Shown here piece after piece: positions 21,860 through 32,900 of a stretch of 64,000 bases of DNA. The position numbers and the translations under genes are program-made. This DNA is from Acarospora socialis. Taxonomy: Eukaryota > Ascomycota > Lecanoromycetes > Acarosporales > Acarosporaceae. The stretch spans positions 1,860,001 through 1,924,000 of the forward strand of contig JAMYGW020000002.1 of assembly GCA_025617375.2 (NCBI GenBank), in the 5' to 3' direction. The notes beneath the pieces are model-generated. The model was not told where the DNA came from and made no database searches. It saw nothing but the letters and a program-made list of their open reading frames with translations. Position 1 is the first letter of the stretch. The number at the start of each line of letters is the position of its first letter.

Positions 21860-22986
21860 TAGCTGCGCAAGATTATTGCGACCACGGAGATATGTGAAAG
21901 AGTTGCAATGGAAGCTGTAAGATAGCTTTCTAGAGAGGGAAAACTACTTCGAAGGATTAAATGTAAGGTCTTCGGGGCTGGAACAAGCTTTATAGACAGG
22001 TTTTGGCTTTAGTCTATTGCAAGGTACGAGGACAAGAGACGAGCATGAGACGATCGCAAGAAAAGAATTGGACCCGTTTATGATGCGTTTACGGAGTCTG
22101 ATGAAGTAAGATCAGGCCGCATGCAGCACCACACCACCACATCCACCATCACTCCGCCTTTGCGGAGAAAGACGCATGATTGAATAATAAGTTGGTCCAG
22201 CGGGATGCAACGTCAAGAAGCGAGCTTCAGTGAACGACAGAAGAAAGCGAGATCAATCAATGCTACCACGCAAAGTCTAACTTATTCGTATGTGTACCTT
22301 CGTACCTGTATAGCACCTACCTTGCTTCAGAAACGCCCTGCCGTCTACCTTACCCTCGTAGAGTAGCTCCGAGCCTGTAGTGACTGCGAGCTATGCTGCA
22401 ACAAGGGAGTTCCGGAGGAGTGTACGGACTGATTCCGGAGCACATGATGTGAATGATGAGTGCGGGATCAGATGCACCGAAAGCTTTCAAGCTTACCGGT
22501 GGGGAACCCTGTCCCTCCTCCCCACCGCCGCATAGTGAGGAAGATCACACCTTGTGGCTGGGCGCTACGGCGACGCGGCAACTTCCGAGCCGTTAGAAAC
22601 TCTAGATCCCGTGCCCGCAGGCTCTTGGCCTTCGGTTAGTTGCTAAGAATTGTCGCAACAACAATAGGTACTGAGGGGTACCTTAGTGTACTAACTCATA
22701 CCTCAGCAAGTGCGATTACAGAAGTCACGATGAAAAGCTGGCGTTCGAAGATTCGTACAAGGGTATATTGAGACGTTATTGATTTTAGAGAGCAAGCATT
22801 CGAAGCGGGCCCCTAACTCACCTGTTCCTTCTAAGGTCGCGAGATCTAAGGATATTCTGACAAGAATCCGCCATCCAAAGCACAAAAGCACAGCACCAAC
22901 TCCACTCTTTTCTATATCACGGTCCCAGACAAGCCCGCTAAAAGCAACATATCAAGCCGTAAGGGAAATGCAGACAGACGATCAAG
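21860..22986. other. intergenic region
   Basis: Upstream of the epimerase and downstream of the glycosyltransferase-like gene. Short unsupported frames only. Contains GGTACCTTAGTG-type intergenic motifs near 22676. Confidence 0.5.
21989..21994 (-). promoter_or_regulatory. candidate TATA box of the epimerase gene
   Basis: The minus strand reads TATAAA about 130 bases upstream of the ATG at 21859. Confidence 0.4.
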
Positions 22987-24900
22987 TCACTGGATGATAT
23001 CATTCTCATCCGGCTCGCCTTCAATTAGCTTGCCGAAGGAGTTGTAAACCTTCTTGACGCCATCTTCCTGACCCCAAACTCCTTTGCCGTCTCCAAACAC
23101 CTCTTCCTCGTACCCTCTACATATCTCGCTCCAATCCAACCATTGCGCCGTATCCGTCCACACGCCACCCTTGCCCCCTCGAATGTTCCATGAGCTATCG
23201 CTCCCAACCGCAGCGGCGTGTGCGGCAGAGGGTCCGCGGGTAGACTGCATGTACTGACGGAGGAGGGCACGAGAGTCGGCCTGGTACCACATCCTTGTCC
23301 ACCATGATGAGAGATAGGTCTTGTCGCCGTTGAAGTGGAGGATGGCGGGAACTGACGGGACGTGGGGATTCGTTGCGAGTGGGATGGTAGACCATGAGAT
23401 GTTGGTGGAGATTTGATCCAGGTAGTACGATTTTGACTCACTGCCCGTTCCTTCAGGCTGTTCAGGTGGTTGTGCTGGCACTGGTAGAGTGAAACGTTGG
23501 ATGTCAAGCGGTAGAGAGAGAGAGTGCGGGGATGGGATGTGGTGTTGCTCCTGCACATGAGCGAGAGTTTCGGTGTCGTTGTAATAGAGGAAGTCAACGT
23601 CACCGTGGGAGTGCGTCATAGTCTGGAACAGTTGAGATTCGTAGTCGAGGGCAAGTCCAAACTCGTACGTCTGGCCGGGAACAAAAGTCATGTTGGTCAT
23701 GGTGACATTTGTAGAACCTTCAGAAGTACCTAGAGTTTTCGACAACCAAGAAAGCCATCTGCCACCGGCGTTTTGACGTCCACGACGAACAACTTCTCGC
23801 ACATACTCCTGCTCCCCAAATATTTCACTGAAGACGAACTGATCACCCAGATCACCACGCCCATCCTTCTCAACCTTAGTCGTAGCGCGTTCTAGGATCG
23901 TTCTTAGATCCGAGGCAGGGCCTATTACCGTTCCGGAATTAAGATATCTGGGTCGGTTTCGGAAGCCATGCGGATCCTTGTCAGTGTCTGTACCGTAGGT
24001 GGTTTTGGGTAACGTCGAGAGTGGTACGGCTGCGCAGGCAGGATCCTCCGCCGTGTTTGGCCAGCATAGCTTGTCCGCTGCATATATGACCCTTTGGGAA
24101 TACATTGACATCCGTTCTTTCCGTCCATTTTCTGTCCGCGCCTTGGACTTGAGTGTGCCGTACTGTTTCCTCAGCCGCTCATTTGCTCTTCGGGTAATGC
24201 TGTAGTAGCGCTCAATCAACACTTCTGGTGGCAATTGGAACCAAACGTCATAGCCATCGATAATGAGAACCAGGTCTTGATCGGCGATATGCTTCGCATT
24301 TACAAGGAAGTCATATAACCCACGAATCTTGCCGGTATGCGTACCCTTATCCCAGCTGTCGCCTGTGAAGTCCTTGCCGTAGTTGATAAGTGTCGGAGCA
24401 GGGTAGTTGAGGATGAAGGCCGAGATAATGGTCTTGCAAAGGTTTGCATTGCTCTCGGAAGCGGGAATGACCAGGTGAAAGGAAGGGTTTGTACTCTGCA
24501 GTCCGCTCGCTGCGCTGGCTGTTATAACATCTGAACTGATATTAGATGTTACTTTTGAGGCTGAATCTATGTTATTGCTCAGCCCGGAACCGAAAGGACG
24601 AGAAAAGGTGAAAGGGAATCGATAGCCAGAGAAATCGGGCTTCGTAAAAGTGGCCTTGGGGAAGTTTTCAGCCGTCTACAAGTGTTGAGTTCACTCGCAG
24701 CTTGCACATACATTGCCTGTGCCCCTCAAGAGCAATCCGACCAGAATCACGGATGCAACCAATACTATGACCGTTGTTCTGCTGCGCCGAGCTCTGCCAA
24801 GATGACCCAGGGTACGATTGAAGGTAGTTGTCAGTACCTGTCTTCGCTCAGAAATGCTGTTGAAACGAGCGAAAGATGCCATCAAGAGCCCTATCGTCAA
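22987..24900 (-). CDS. type II membrane protein with PLOD-like glycosyltransferase domain
   Basis: Two exons, 24900-24712 and 24675-22987, give 625 residues with a very short 36-base intron (GTATGT..TTGTAG). The first exon encodes a basic cytosolic tail and one membrane anchor (TTVIVLVASVILVGLLL). The lumenal part has FHLVIPASESNANLCKTIIS, a metal-site-like LVLIIDGYDVWFQLP, ADKLCWPN, YLNSGTVIGPASDLRTIL and DQFVFSEIFGEQEYVREV. This order resembles the glycosyltransferase domain of procollagen lysyl hydroxylases (PLOD) and the galactosyltransferases related to it. The C-terminal 200 residues, including HFNGDKTYLSSWW and a WTDTAQWLDWSEICRGYEEEV ending, seem specific to fungi. A Golgi or ER glycosyltransferase is inferred; donor and acceptor are unknown. 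Confidence 0.7.
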
Positions 24901-24979
24901 TCGACGTTGATGGCCAACTTCTTGAGCATGAAAACAATGATCAAGCTTCTAGGGATAGGGCCTAAGCACGGACCTTCGG

Positions 24980-25069
24980 TACAGTACCGGTCGGTAAGTG
25001 TTTATCCCAGGATGTAGACATTTACTCATTTTCCCCCACCCAGGAGGGATAAACACTTACCAACTAGTA
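24980..25069 (+). mobile_element. MITE (TACAGTA family), left part of a split copy
   Basis: The element opens with TACAGTACCGGTCGGTAAG and carries the inverted arms GTAAGTGTTTATCCC and GGGATAAACACTTAC around a core of about 45 bases. Its right arm stops at CTAGTA and resumes as TACTGTA at 27083-27089, on the far side of the 2-kb transposon. The whole unit closely matches the reverse complement of 56236-56330. The TA ends suggest a Tc1/mariner/pogo-type non-autonomous element. It lies about 80 bases upstream of the glycosyltransferase-like start codon. Confidence 0.85.
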
Positions 25070-26353
25070 CAAAGGCAACTACCATAAGTCCTGCAACACA
25101 CTAGTAGGGGTCAACACCACATGCAGAGATCACTTTAGATGTAAATTAGATGTAAATTATATAGAAATAGTATCAATTGAAACCTCTATTCATTTTCTTC
25201 ACCATTTCTTCATAAATTTGAACTATATACACAGTGTAAACATGTTCTCTATAAACTATAGCATTGTTCAACATACTCAGATTCTTACTCTATTCAAATA
25301 CAGAATTTCTGTCATCAAAGTGATCATTATAACAGAGATCTCAAAGAGTTTTCTCTATCATCTGAGAAAGAAAGCACAGACACAGAAATATAATTCTACT
25401 GTATTCTTCATTTTCAAGAATAAATATATTGTCAATGTTTCTCATACAGATCATTTTAAGAAGATATCAAAGACAGTGAAATCAGACATTCTAAAGAAAG
25501 TCAGAAAGAACAGAGCAAAAAGAAAGAAGACAACTCAGTAATTGACTGTTGATGCAAAGCTGTCAGTCATGACAGTATGATAAATTTTTAAGAAATACAG
25601 TTTTTTTAAGAGAAAATTTAACTATAAGTCAGATTTGATGAACACAATGCAGAAGACTCATCTTCAATTTATTCTCAGACACAAACACTGAATACTGAAA
25701 AACTAAAAGAAGATCATCTGAACAGACAAAATCAACATCATAATGAGACAGCAACAAAGAAACACAAGAATGTGACAGACAATTCAGAAAAGATACAACA
25801 AAATATATATTTATGTATGATGAAAGAAGTCATCAGAGTTCATATTTTGAAGATCTTTTAACTATAATTACAAGAGTTTCTATCATATCTGAAAAAAAGA
25901 AACAGCAAAAGAAAAGAAGAAAGCACAGAAAGAAATTGATAAAATCAATGTTAAAAATAAGTCTGCTGTTAAACTGATTTGAGAGTTAAAAACAGAGTTT
26001 AAAAGACTGAATTTATATAGAAAGACTAAAGAAAGATCTTCACAATGAAAGTATGATGTTTAGCATGAAGTCTGAAAGTAAAAAAAGAACTTTAAAGACA
26101 TAGATGTCTGATGTTATCAGAGTCTTATTTTAAAGAAAAAACTTCTATCTTTTATCATGAAGTGCATGCAGAAACATTTTAACACACTTATTCAAGAAAA
26201 TAAGACTTTCTCTCATGCTTTCAAGCATCAGATTTCAGTATTCAAAGACTTTGAGATGTTTCAACTCTTGTAATCTGACAATTTGTCTGATCTGAATGTC
26301 ATTGAGTCTTGCTGATCATGAATGAAGAGACAAACAATGAAGAATGAAGCTTC

Positions 26354-26358
26354 AAATC
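26354..26358 (+). other. 5-bp target-site duplication, left
   Basis: AAATC immediately precedes the left LTR and is repeated exactly at 26670-26674 after the right LTR. This is the expected 5-base footprint of an LTR-element integrase. Confidence 0.85.
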
Positions 26359-26414
26359 TGTCAAAAGTGGGCACCACACTTTAGCCATGCTAATCGTGGG
26401 TTATATTTCTAACA
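26359..26414 (-). repeat. 3' LTR of the TRIM
   Basis: 56 bases, TG..CA ends, identical to 26614-26669. It follows the polypurine tract in minus orientation, which makes it the 3' LTR. Confidence 0.9.
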
Positions 26415-26613
26415 CTCCCCCTAACCCATGACTGCCGGCAATGCGCTTACATCACTGAGATCCAGCTCCGCACAGGCAGGATTTGTGTGCGCAACGTGTG
26501 TTGAACCTGCAACCTTTGGGCTTACTCTCCACACCCTGGGCGGCCAATAGGCATACGGAATTAACCGCGTTTCTTGTGAGGTTTTTCCACTGCACTAACC
26601 CGGGCTCATAACC

Positions 26614-26669
26614 TGTCAAAAGTGGGCACCACACTTTAGCCATGCTAATCGTGGGTTATATTTCTAACA
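26614..26669 (-). repeat. 5' LTR of the TRIM
   Basis: 56 bases identical to the other copy. The primer-binding site abuts it on the minus strand, which makes it the 5' LTR. Confidence 0.9.
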
Positions 26670-26674
26670 AAATC
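26670..26674 (+). other. 5-bp target-site duplication, right
   Basis: AAATC, identical to 26354-26358. Confidence 0.85.
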
Positions 26675-27082
26675 ATCAATTGATTATGAAAAAGACATAA
26701 AAGAATGCATGAAAGAATCTAGAACAGAATTGAATTCAGCAGTGAATTGAATGAATATTGAGACATATTCATAAAATTATTGAATTGAAGAACAGCAACA
26801 AGTATAGGGAGAATAGGAAGAATGTGAACTTTGAATGAAAGCAATGATGATGAGATTGATGTCTCAAAGACTTGAGAGAAGCAACAACAACAATGTGAAG
26901 ATCTTGAAAACTCAGAAAAGATGTGGGAAGACTGATGATGACATGAGAAGACAGCAACAATGAGGTCAAGATTCTAGAACAATCAATTAGTTCTATTGAT
27001 TCTATTGATGGACAGGGGTCTGCATGTGGCATTTTTAGTATGCATAATTAGTGTGTTGCAGGACTTATGGTAGTTGCCTCCG

Positions 27083-27089
27083 TACTGTA
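27083..27089 (+). mobile_element. MITE, right tip separated by the 2-kb insertion
   Basis: TACTGTA completes the terminal inverted repeat of the MITE that begins at 24980. Joined to CTAG at 25064-25067 it recreates the terminus seen, in complement, at the left end of the intact copy at 56236. Confidence 0.75.
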
Positions 27090-27179
27090 CTTGTGCCACA
27101 ACCTTGTAGCCTCAGAAGCTTATCTGGATTCTATTTGAGGCCTACCATACTCGACCACTACCTAAGGCAACCCGGTCAG

Positions 27180-27600
27180 GCTGCCACCCTATTAATGGAG
27201 TTCAAGCTGGGGTTGCTACAAAGCAATAAGGACCAGCTTGCGCTATTACCGGAAAAGATGACTTATAATGTCGACGAACAAGCTGCCTGGGTCACGAGGA
27301 CCGAGAGGACTTGTCAACCTCCTCCACCAAGGCTCAAGTCAAGCCACGGTCACTAAAGAGACCCATACTACCACCACACACAATACACCTACCAACCAAT
27401 TAAAACCGAACCCCTCTACCAACGGTCCTACCAATAGTCCTGCCTGCAGTAGACCGTGAGTCCCTGAGGCAGAAGTACAGCGTCGACGGACTGCATGACT
27501 TTGCCTCAAATGCGGAGGTAAGAATCATATGATGGCCGCTTGCCTCAAGGGATGCACCCTCTCCAGTCTGAACTCGAACGCATATCCAGCAGGTAGTCAA
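27180..27600 (+). pseudogene. retroelement Gag relic with CCHC zinc knuckle
   Basis: Frame 1 at 27502-27543 reads CLKCGGKNHMMAAC, an exact C-x2-C-x4-H-x4-C knuckle, preceded by AEVQRRRTA and followed by LKGCTLSSLNSNAYPAG. The frame upstream to about 27268 is a Thr/Asn/Pro-rich linker as in many Gag proteins. Stops at 27457 and 27496 are both TGA, each one CpG transition from CGA. An earlier piece in another frame (MEFKLGLLQSNKDQLALLP) may be the preceding Gag region after a frameshift. No protease, reverse transcriptase or LTR was recognised, so this is a fragment. Confidence 0.6.
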
Positions 27601-28162
27601 CTCCTTGCAGATGCGTAAGGTACTCATACGCCTCTGTGTGTATCAGATAAGAACACACTGGGAGACTGGACGAGAACTCGGACGGGTTTTTTCTGAAATA
27701 CTTGGATTGAGCGATCAATTCTTAATCATGGCCTCACAAAGCAGCTTACTGTAGGTCTTATTATTAGCTCACATATCACTCTGCCGTTCCTTGCCTGACC
27801 GACAGGCAAGGTATTTTACGATAGTATCGAAGTTTGCAAATGTACTGACATCCGTACATGTTCCTTGACGACGAGGTATCTTTGTAGTTGGCTTAAGATG
27901 ATAGTCTACCTTCACCATTGTAGTGGCTCAAGCGTACTTTTACTTATTCTTCGCCTGATTGTGGATGGGACCTATGTTAAAGAACTAGCGACGAGCAAAG
28001 AAGTCTCCGGTCTGGGTGGGAATGGTCTGGCTGTCTCCTTATTGGGGCGTTGGAGACGTGCTCCATTCAATGAGGATACTAGCCCCATCAAGCGTTTATC
28101 TATGGTCCGACTTTTGGATATCAGCTCTTGACTTCACGGAAAGCGGCGGGTGATTTATTGTT
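27601..28162. other. gene-free stretch right of the transposon nest
   Basis: No supportable frame. It may contain further decayed retroelement sequence, but I cannot demonstrate it. Confidence 0.4.
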
Positions 28163-29293
28163 TCATTCGAGGTAGATTTCATCGCGTAACCGTTGTAAAT
28201 TCCTGAAGAAGCCTGGGCCTCCCTCTCCATTCGGTTTCGCACTGCGGTCATACTCTGCTGATGGCCTTCCCGACTTTGAAGGGCTTACTGTCCGAGGTCT
28301 CGCCGAAGTGCTCCGGTCGCGCCCGTCTCTCTGCCTCCTCTCCCACGCCTCCCTCTCAAGGGCTTTGGCACGGTCCTCAACCATTTTCGCTAGGCTGTCA
28401 ACAAACTTGGTCCGAGCCTTTTCTTCAGCTGTTCCTTTCCAGACAGTAGTGAGATCCCGGAGCTCCTCAACCCTCTCCTTTGCAGCTTTGACACCCGAGG
28501 GTCCATTGCCATTGCTGGCCAGTGCATCTGAAATCTCATCTCGTAGCTTCTTCGCGACCTCTTTGCCTTTCTGCTCCCGACCTTGGATGTCTGAGCGTGA
28601 TTCAGGTGAGGACACAGAAATGAAAGACGTTGCAGCCGAGGATTCGGACGGGGAGAGGGTCCATTGCATTGCTTCGCCGAAAGTGTTGATGACACTCTCT
28701 AATCGACTGCGGACGAGGGTGAGAGTACGAAGCTGGGTTATATATGGTGGATCAATGGTAGTTTCGGATTCGGCCGGTTGATAAGTTGGGTCTTTAGGAT
28801 CTATCGCCGCTCTCATTGACGAGCTGCGTAGCCGGCTAGGTCGTCCATCACCCTCTTCTTCATGTGACAGGCCGGACACAACACTGCGTGCGTTTGGTAC
28901 CAATTTGCTGACATCATCCCGCAGCCAATCGGTCAAAGCCTCTGTAAGGCCTGAAGTGTCGCCGCGCAGGACCTCAACCTCGTAAGTGAGTCGAGCGCCA
29001 CTCCGCAAGATCTCATCTGTGAGCTGGGTCAAAAGTTCCGAGAGACGCGAGGTCTGCGCGCTGAGCTGTGAGAGTATCGATTGAGTCGTCGTAGATACTT
29101 CAGACAGCGAGAATGTTCGTGGTTGTCTCGTCGCATACGTTGTAGTTGGGGCAAGAGTCAGCGATGGTAAGGTGGCATTGAGATGATCTATTGGATCGAA
29201 CTTGGCTGCTAGAAAGGGTTGTAGCGTTGGGTCTGATCCAATGCTCGATGATGGTCTTGACAGTGTTGAATCAGCTGCTCTGAACGGAGCCAT
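28163..29293 (-). CDS. coiled-coil protein, possibly Golgi-tethering COG7-like
   Basis: One exon of 376 residues. It opens with a short Ser/Pro leader, then FLAAKFDPIDHLNATLP, followed by a long helical segment (TQSILSQLSAQTSRLSELLTQLTDEIL, continuing RSGARLTYEVEVLRGDTSGL). Later blocks are YITQLRTLTLVRSRLESVINTFG, a helical REQKGKEVAKKLRDEIS, and WKGTAEEKARTKFVDSL. The FDP-x-x-HLN opening followed by paired helices resembles the N-terminus of conserved oligomeric Golgi complex subunit 7, but the match is weak and the protein is shorter than animal COG7. If right, it acts in retrograde transport at the Golgi. The C-terminus is a charged Arg/Ser-rich tail. Confidence 0.55.
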   Translation of the reverse strand: MAPFRAADSTLSRPSSSIGSDPTLQPFLAAKFDPIDHLNATLPSLTLAPTTTYATRQPRTFSLSEVSTTTQSILSQLSAQTSRLSELLTQLTDEILRSGARLTYEVEVLRGDTSGLTEALTDWLRDDVSKLVPNARSVVSGLSHEEEGDGRPSRLRSSSMRAAIDPKDPTYQPAESETTIDPPYITQLRTLTLVRSRLESVINTFGEAMQWTLSPSESSAATSFISVSSPESRSDIQGREQKGKEVAKKLRDEISDALASNGNGPSGVKAAKERVEELRDLTTVWKGTAEEKARTKFVDSLAKMVEDRAKALEREAWERRQRDGRDRSTSARPRTVSPSKSGRPSAEYDRSAKPNGEGGPGFFRNLQRLRDEIYLE

Positions 29294-29938
29294 TACATAC
29301 CTTTAGGTAGGTACAGGTAGGAAGAGAAGGTTTAGTTCACTTCATAAGCTTACAGGCGTTGGGATAGCTTCCGCAGCTTAAAGCATCCCCTTGCCGGAGC
29401 TAATGCAGCGTACCGTGGATGCCTTAAGGTACCAGGTTCCTATACCGGTACCTTACCTCTGTACCTCAAGGCAAGCAGCTTGGGATGCTTCCTGGGGTTC
29501 TCCACAGCTTCCATGTTGCTGCCTGGAATGATCTCGTCGCTACGGTGGACAGTTAAAGCACTTACTTATATCCAGGTTGAGGTGAACACCAGGCCGTTCA
29601 AGGCGGCAGTGTCAAGGCTTATGGTTCAATGAATGTATGCTAGAATCTTGAATCCAAGACCAACACATACAAGAATTCATTCACGTCGCTCTGTTACCAC
29701 GCCAAACGTTATAGCTCCTATCACATTTCGCAAGCTTTCAGAGCACATCACACTCTCAAGTCTGGCTGGATTATTCTAAAACCCACGAAGCAAAGAAGGA
29801 ACACTGCACCCCGCTGACCCTACACATGATTTAGCTGGTCGTAGACTCAGTTGTTCCTCCAACGCAGAGCAATCGACACTTACTTCTCGGGCATGACAAG
29901 CAGAGAGTCCACCTCAATAGCATCAGAGATACCTGAAA
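29294..29938. other. divergent intergenic region
   Basis: Shared upstream region of the COG7-like gene (-) and the PARP-UBC gene (+). It has several ACCTTAAGGTA/GGTACC-type palindromic motifs around 29295-29470. No coding frame. Confidence 0.5.
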
Positions 29939-32900
29939 ATGCCTAGAAAGGCTTTCGTGGCAGACCTACAAGAGGCTATCCGAGATAATGAATGCTCAAG
30001 GATATCGGAGCTTAAGACTGGGGACGAGGATGGCTCGTTTACGTTCACTTACACCCTGGTAGGAGACGATGCTCAACAGGTGGCAATCCAGGTTCTGGTC
30101 CCAGGTAAATGGTGGCTACTGCTGTGTTGACGTTTGGGCAACGGCGATGATCAAGCTAATGGCAAGTAGATGTGTCTGAATACCCTTCCAATCACCAGTG
30201 TTTGATCTTCTCCACTTCGGAAAATGTTCCTGCGTATATCAACGAAGCTCTGGAGAGCCTTAGCAGCTCCCTTACTGCGACCAAGCTCGCTACGATGTTG
30301 GCCAAAGTTTCCAGGACTTTGGACAATGCCCGAAGCGGAGACAGCGCCGATGACGCCATGGAAATTGATGACGAGGAAGAAGCGGACTTCTCAGATGGTG
30401 AATATGAAGACATCGACTCTACGGGAGCCTGGTCACCTCGGTCTCAGGAACAAGGCTTAACAAGCCATAAGGCTACTACGAACGTCAAGAGGGCCGGACT
30501 CAGCCATTCAGCCGCAAGAGCTTTCAAATCTAGGGTACGTCATGATCTTCGTATAGCAAAAGAAGCTGGTCTCAAAGTGGGTCATCTTGGTCTCGTATTG
30601 GAGGAAGGCGAAGACTCTTTCGTCTCTATCTCCTGTCGCATATCCAAGCTTGGAATCTCTGACGAGGCTATGCAAGCGTGGCATCTGGACCGGCGGCAAT
30701 ACCTGATCTTTCTCATACATTATACCGCAGGATACAGACCACTGGAGCACCTTGTTGCTAAAGAAGCTTCCCATGACGTTGGAACCATCGAGATGCGTGT
30801 TGGCCTCAGTTACCGCTACAAACCATCGCTCGCCCAAGCCATTGCCGCTTTCAGTCAGATATCGAAAGATACCACCAAACGACCGTTCGGGCAATCCGCG
30901 GATGCATCTGATCAGGATGACAAGCTCAGCAAGGATGAAGATTTCCAAGGCCTTTTCATCGGTAGACCGTTGAATGAGCTCGTCAACAAGCGTTTGATCA
31001 TTATCCTAAGATCACGGATGAGTCTCGGGATAGGATGGGGAGGTGCAGAGGCATTTTACAACGACTGCCAGGGGAGGACAGTCACCAACTCGGATACTAT
31101 AGATGGCAAATACTGGCAGGAAGATGATCCGAGCACTTCGAGCGCTCTTCCGCAGCGCGTCCTCGCGGATCATCTCAAGGACGCTACTACTACTAGCCTA
31201 GGGTCCTCGTTCCCACTTCTCGGCATGCAATTCGTCCTTCGCCACCTCGTACGTTGCACTGAATTCTGCCTAGTCTGCCACTGTAAGGTTGAGGCCGACT
31301 TCGAGGCTCTGAAACCTTACGTGTGCTCCAAGCCTCTGTGTCTGTACCAATATATGACTCTTGGCTTCGGGCCAAGCATCGAGTACGAGATCTTGACTCA
31401 GCCTTACGTGGTGGATTTGCTCGCCAGTTTCTGCTATTCAAGTGCCAAAGGAGGACGCTTGAGGGATTTCCCAGTGGGCATGGGCTTGATGGTTCCGCCG
31501 CCGCATTCTGGCTTACCTTCAGACGTCCAAACGTCCATGACACCCAGTCAGCTCGCTCGTCGGAATGTCCAGCCTCCAGCAGCTGGTAACGGCGTCGATG
31601 GCGCGCCCTCGTCGTCATCGAGTAATTTGGAGGATATTCGAAGCCTCGGTATAGACGCGTTGTGGAAGCCTCACAAGGTGAATTTCGACCACACAAAAAT
31701 GGAGATAGTTCTCACGGATACGACACTAGGAAATCCCCTAAAGAAAGGGGATTGGATTGTGTTAGAAGTATCAGGGACGCTGGTGGAAGACAAGAAGCTA
31801 CATTGTCGAGTTATCGAAACAGCCTACTTCCCTACCGTAAATCTAGCGCGTCCGGTAGTCCAGGCGTCTGGAACAGCGCCCTCATTCACACAGCAATTTG
31901 GTGCCATGCCGAGCCAACACAAGCCTCTGGTCCCTACCCCAGCGACTACTCCACCACCCTCGTCTTTGGCTCAGGCTTCTTTTACCATTTACAATCAGCA
32001 ATTTGACGAGCTGAGTGAGCATGGAAAGCGGAGTGCAATATGTGGCATTCTCGAAACACTACCTACCGTGATGCAAATGAGAGAATATCTCCGTAGCAGG
32101 AAACAGTCTCCGCACCTCGAAGGTTGGGTCGATCGACTCTCTCCAGCTGCGCGGGGAATCTTGCGGTGGATCATTGCGTCCAATCGGTCCTGCATTGTTC
32201 AGGTGGATAAGCTGGATGAAAAAGGTGCAGGATCAGGTATCGCAAGCAATCCTGAGCAGCGAGTCTATGGGATGAGCCAGTGGATGCAGTTTCGCTTCGC
32301 TCAGGGCGCGCCTGACAAGGAGCAGAGATTTGTGAACTCGGTGCGGGATGCCGCTGGGCGTCTTCAATTAAAGTACCCTACAATATTCGCCTGGCACGGA
32401 AGTCCCCTCGCGAATTGGCATGGTATAGTCAGGGAGGGCTTGCACTTCAAAGAAACCTTACATGGAAGGGCACACGGCCATGGATGCTACCACGCCCTGG
32501 ATGCGGCAACGAGCATGTCTTATTCCGGATTTCATACAGGATACAGTGGTACATCCAGTAATAGTTGGCCGCAGAGTCAATTGAAGATTTCGAGCGCTAT
32601 CGCACTAAACGAGATTGTTAACGCCCCAAACGAGTTCATCAGCAGAAGTCCCCATCTGGTTGTCGCTCAATTAGACTGGATCCAATCCCGTTATTTGTTC
32701 GTCAAAAACACAAGTCACACCGTGAACCGCCAGGACACTGTACCCGCACAGGTCTACGAGCAGGACCCTGCATTCACTCCACGAGGGGACACCCAGCAGA
32801 AAATCGTCATTCCTGCCACTGCAGTAAGCAAATCCCGGAGACCTTCCATCAAGATTATCAAACACGGAAACAAGAAGACAAAGGTCCTCGACGGTGACAA

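Larger units (their letters stand above)
26359..26669 (-). mobile_element. TRIM: miniature LTR retroelement
   Basis: Two identical 56-base direct repeats (26359-26414 and 26614-26669) begin TG and end CA, as LTRs do. In minus orientation the upstream LTR is followed at once by GGTTATGAGCCC (26613-26602), complementary to the anticodon arm of initiator tRNA-Met, the half-tRNA primer type used by copia elements. The other LTR is preceded by a polypurine tract TTAGGGGGAG (26424-26415). The 199-base interior has no coding capacity. A 5-base duplication AAATC flanks it. All hallmarks of a terminal-repeat retrotransposon in miniature are present, so it must have been mobilised by a full-size copia-type partner elsewhere. 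Identical LTRs and retained CpGs show it is young. Confidence 0.9.
25070..27082. mobile_element. 2.0-kb TIR transposon remnant, CpG-free, inserted in the MITE
   Basis: Inverted terminal repeats of 34 bases (25070-25103 and 27049-27082) agree at 32 positions, 30 of them contiguous, with outer text CRRAGGCAACTACCATAAG. The element is bordered by TA on both sides, and removing it with one TA restores the MITE terminus CTAGTACTGTA. Length (2013 bases including a later 311-base insert) and TA target suit the Tc1/mariner superfamily. The interior is strongly AT-rich and I find no CG dinucleotide outside the inserted element. No transposase can be read; the longest frame (25218-25541) is Lys/Ile-rich with no domain. 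Confidence 0.85.

Noticed and set aside
25218-25541. 107-codon Lys/Ile-rich frame inside the TIR element
   Set aside because: Composition reflects the AT-rich, mutated DNA; no transposase motif could be read.
26452-26643. Minus frame of 63 codons, or a SINE with an internal B box
   Set aside because: It spans the LTR, primer-binding site and interior of the TRIM, whose structure and target duplication explain the segment better.
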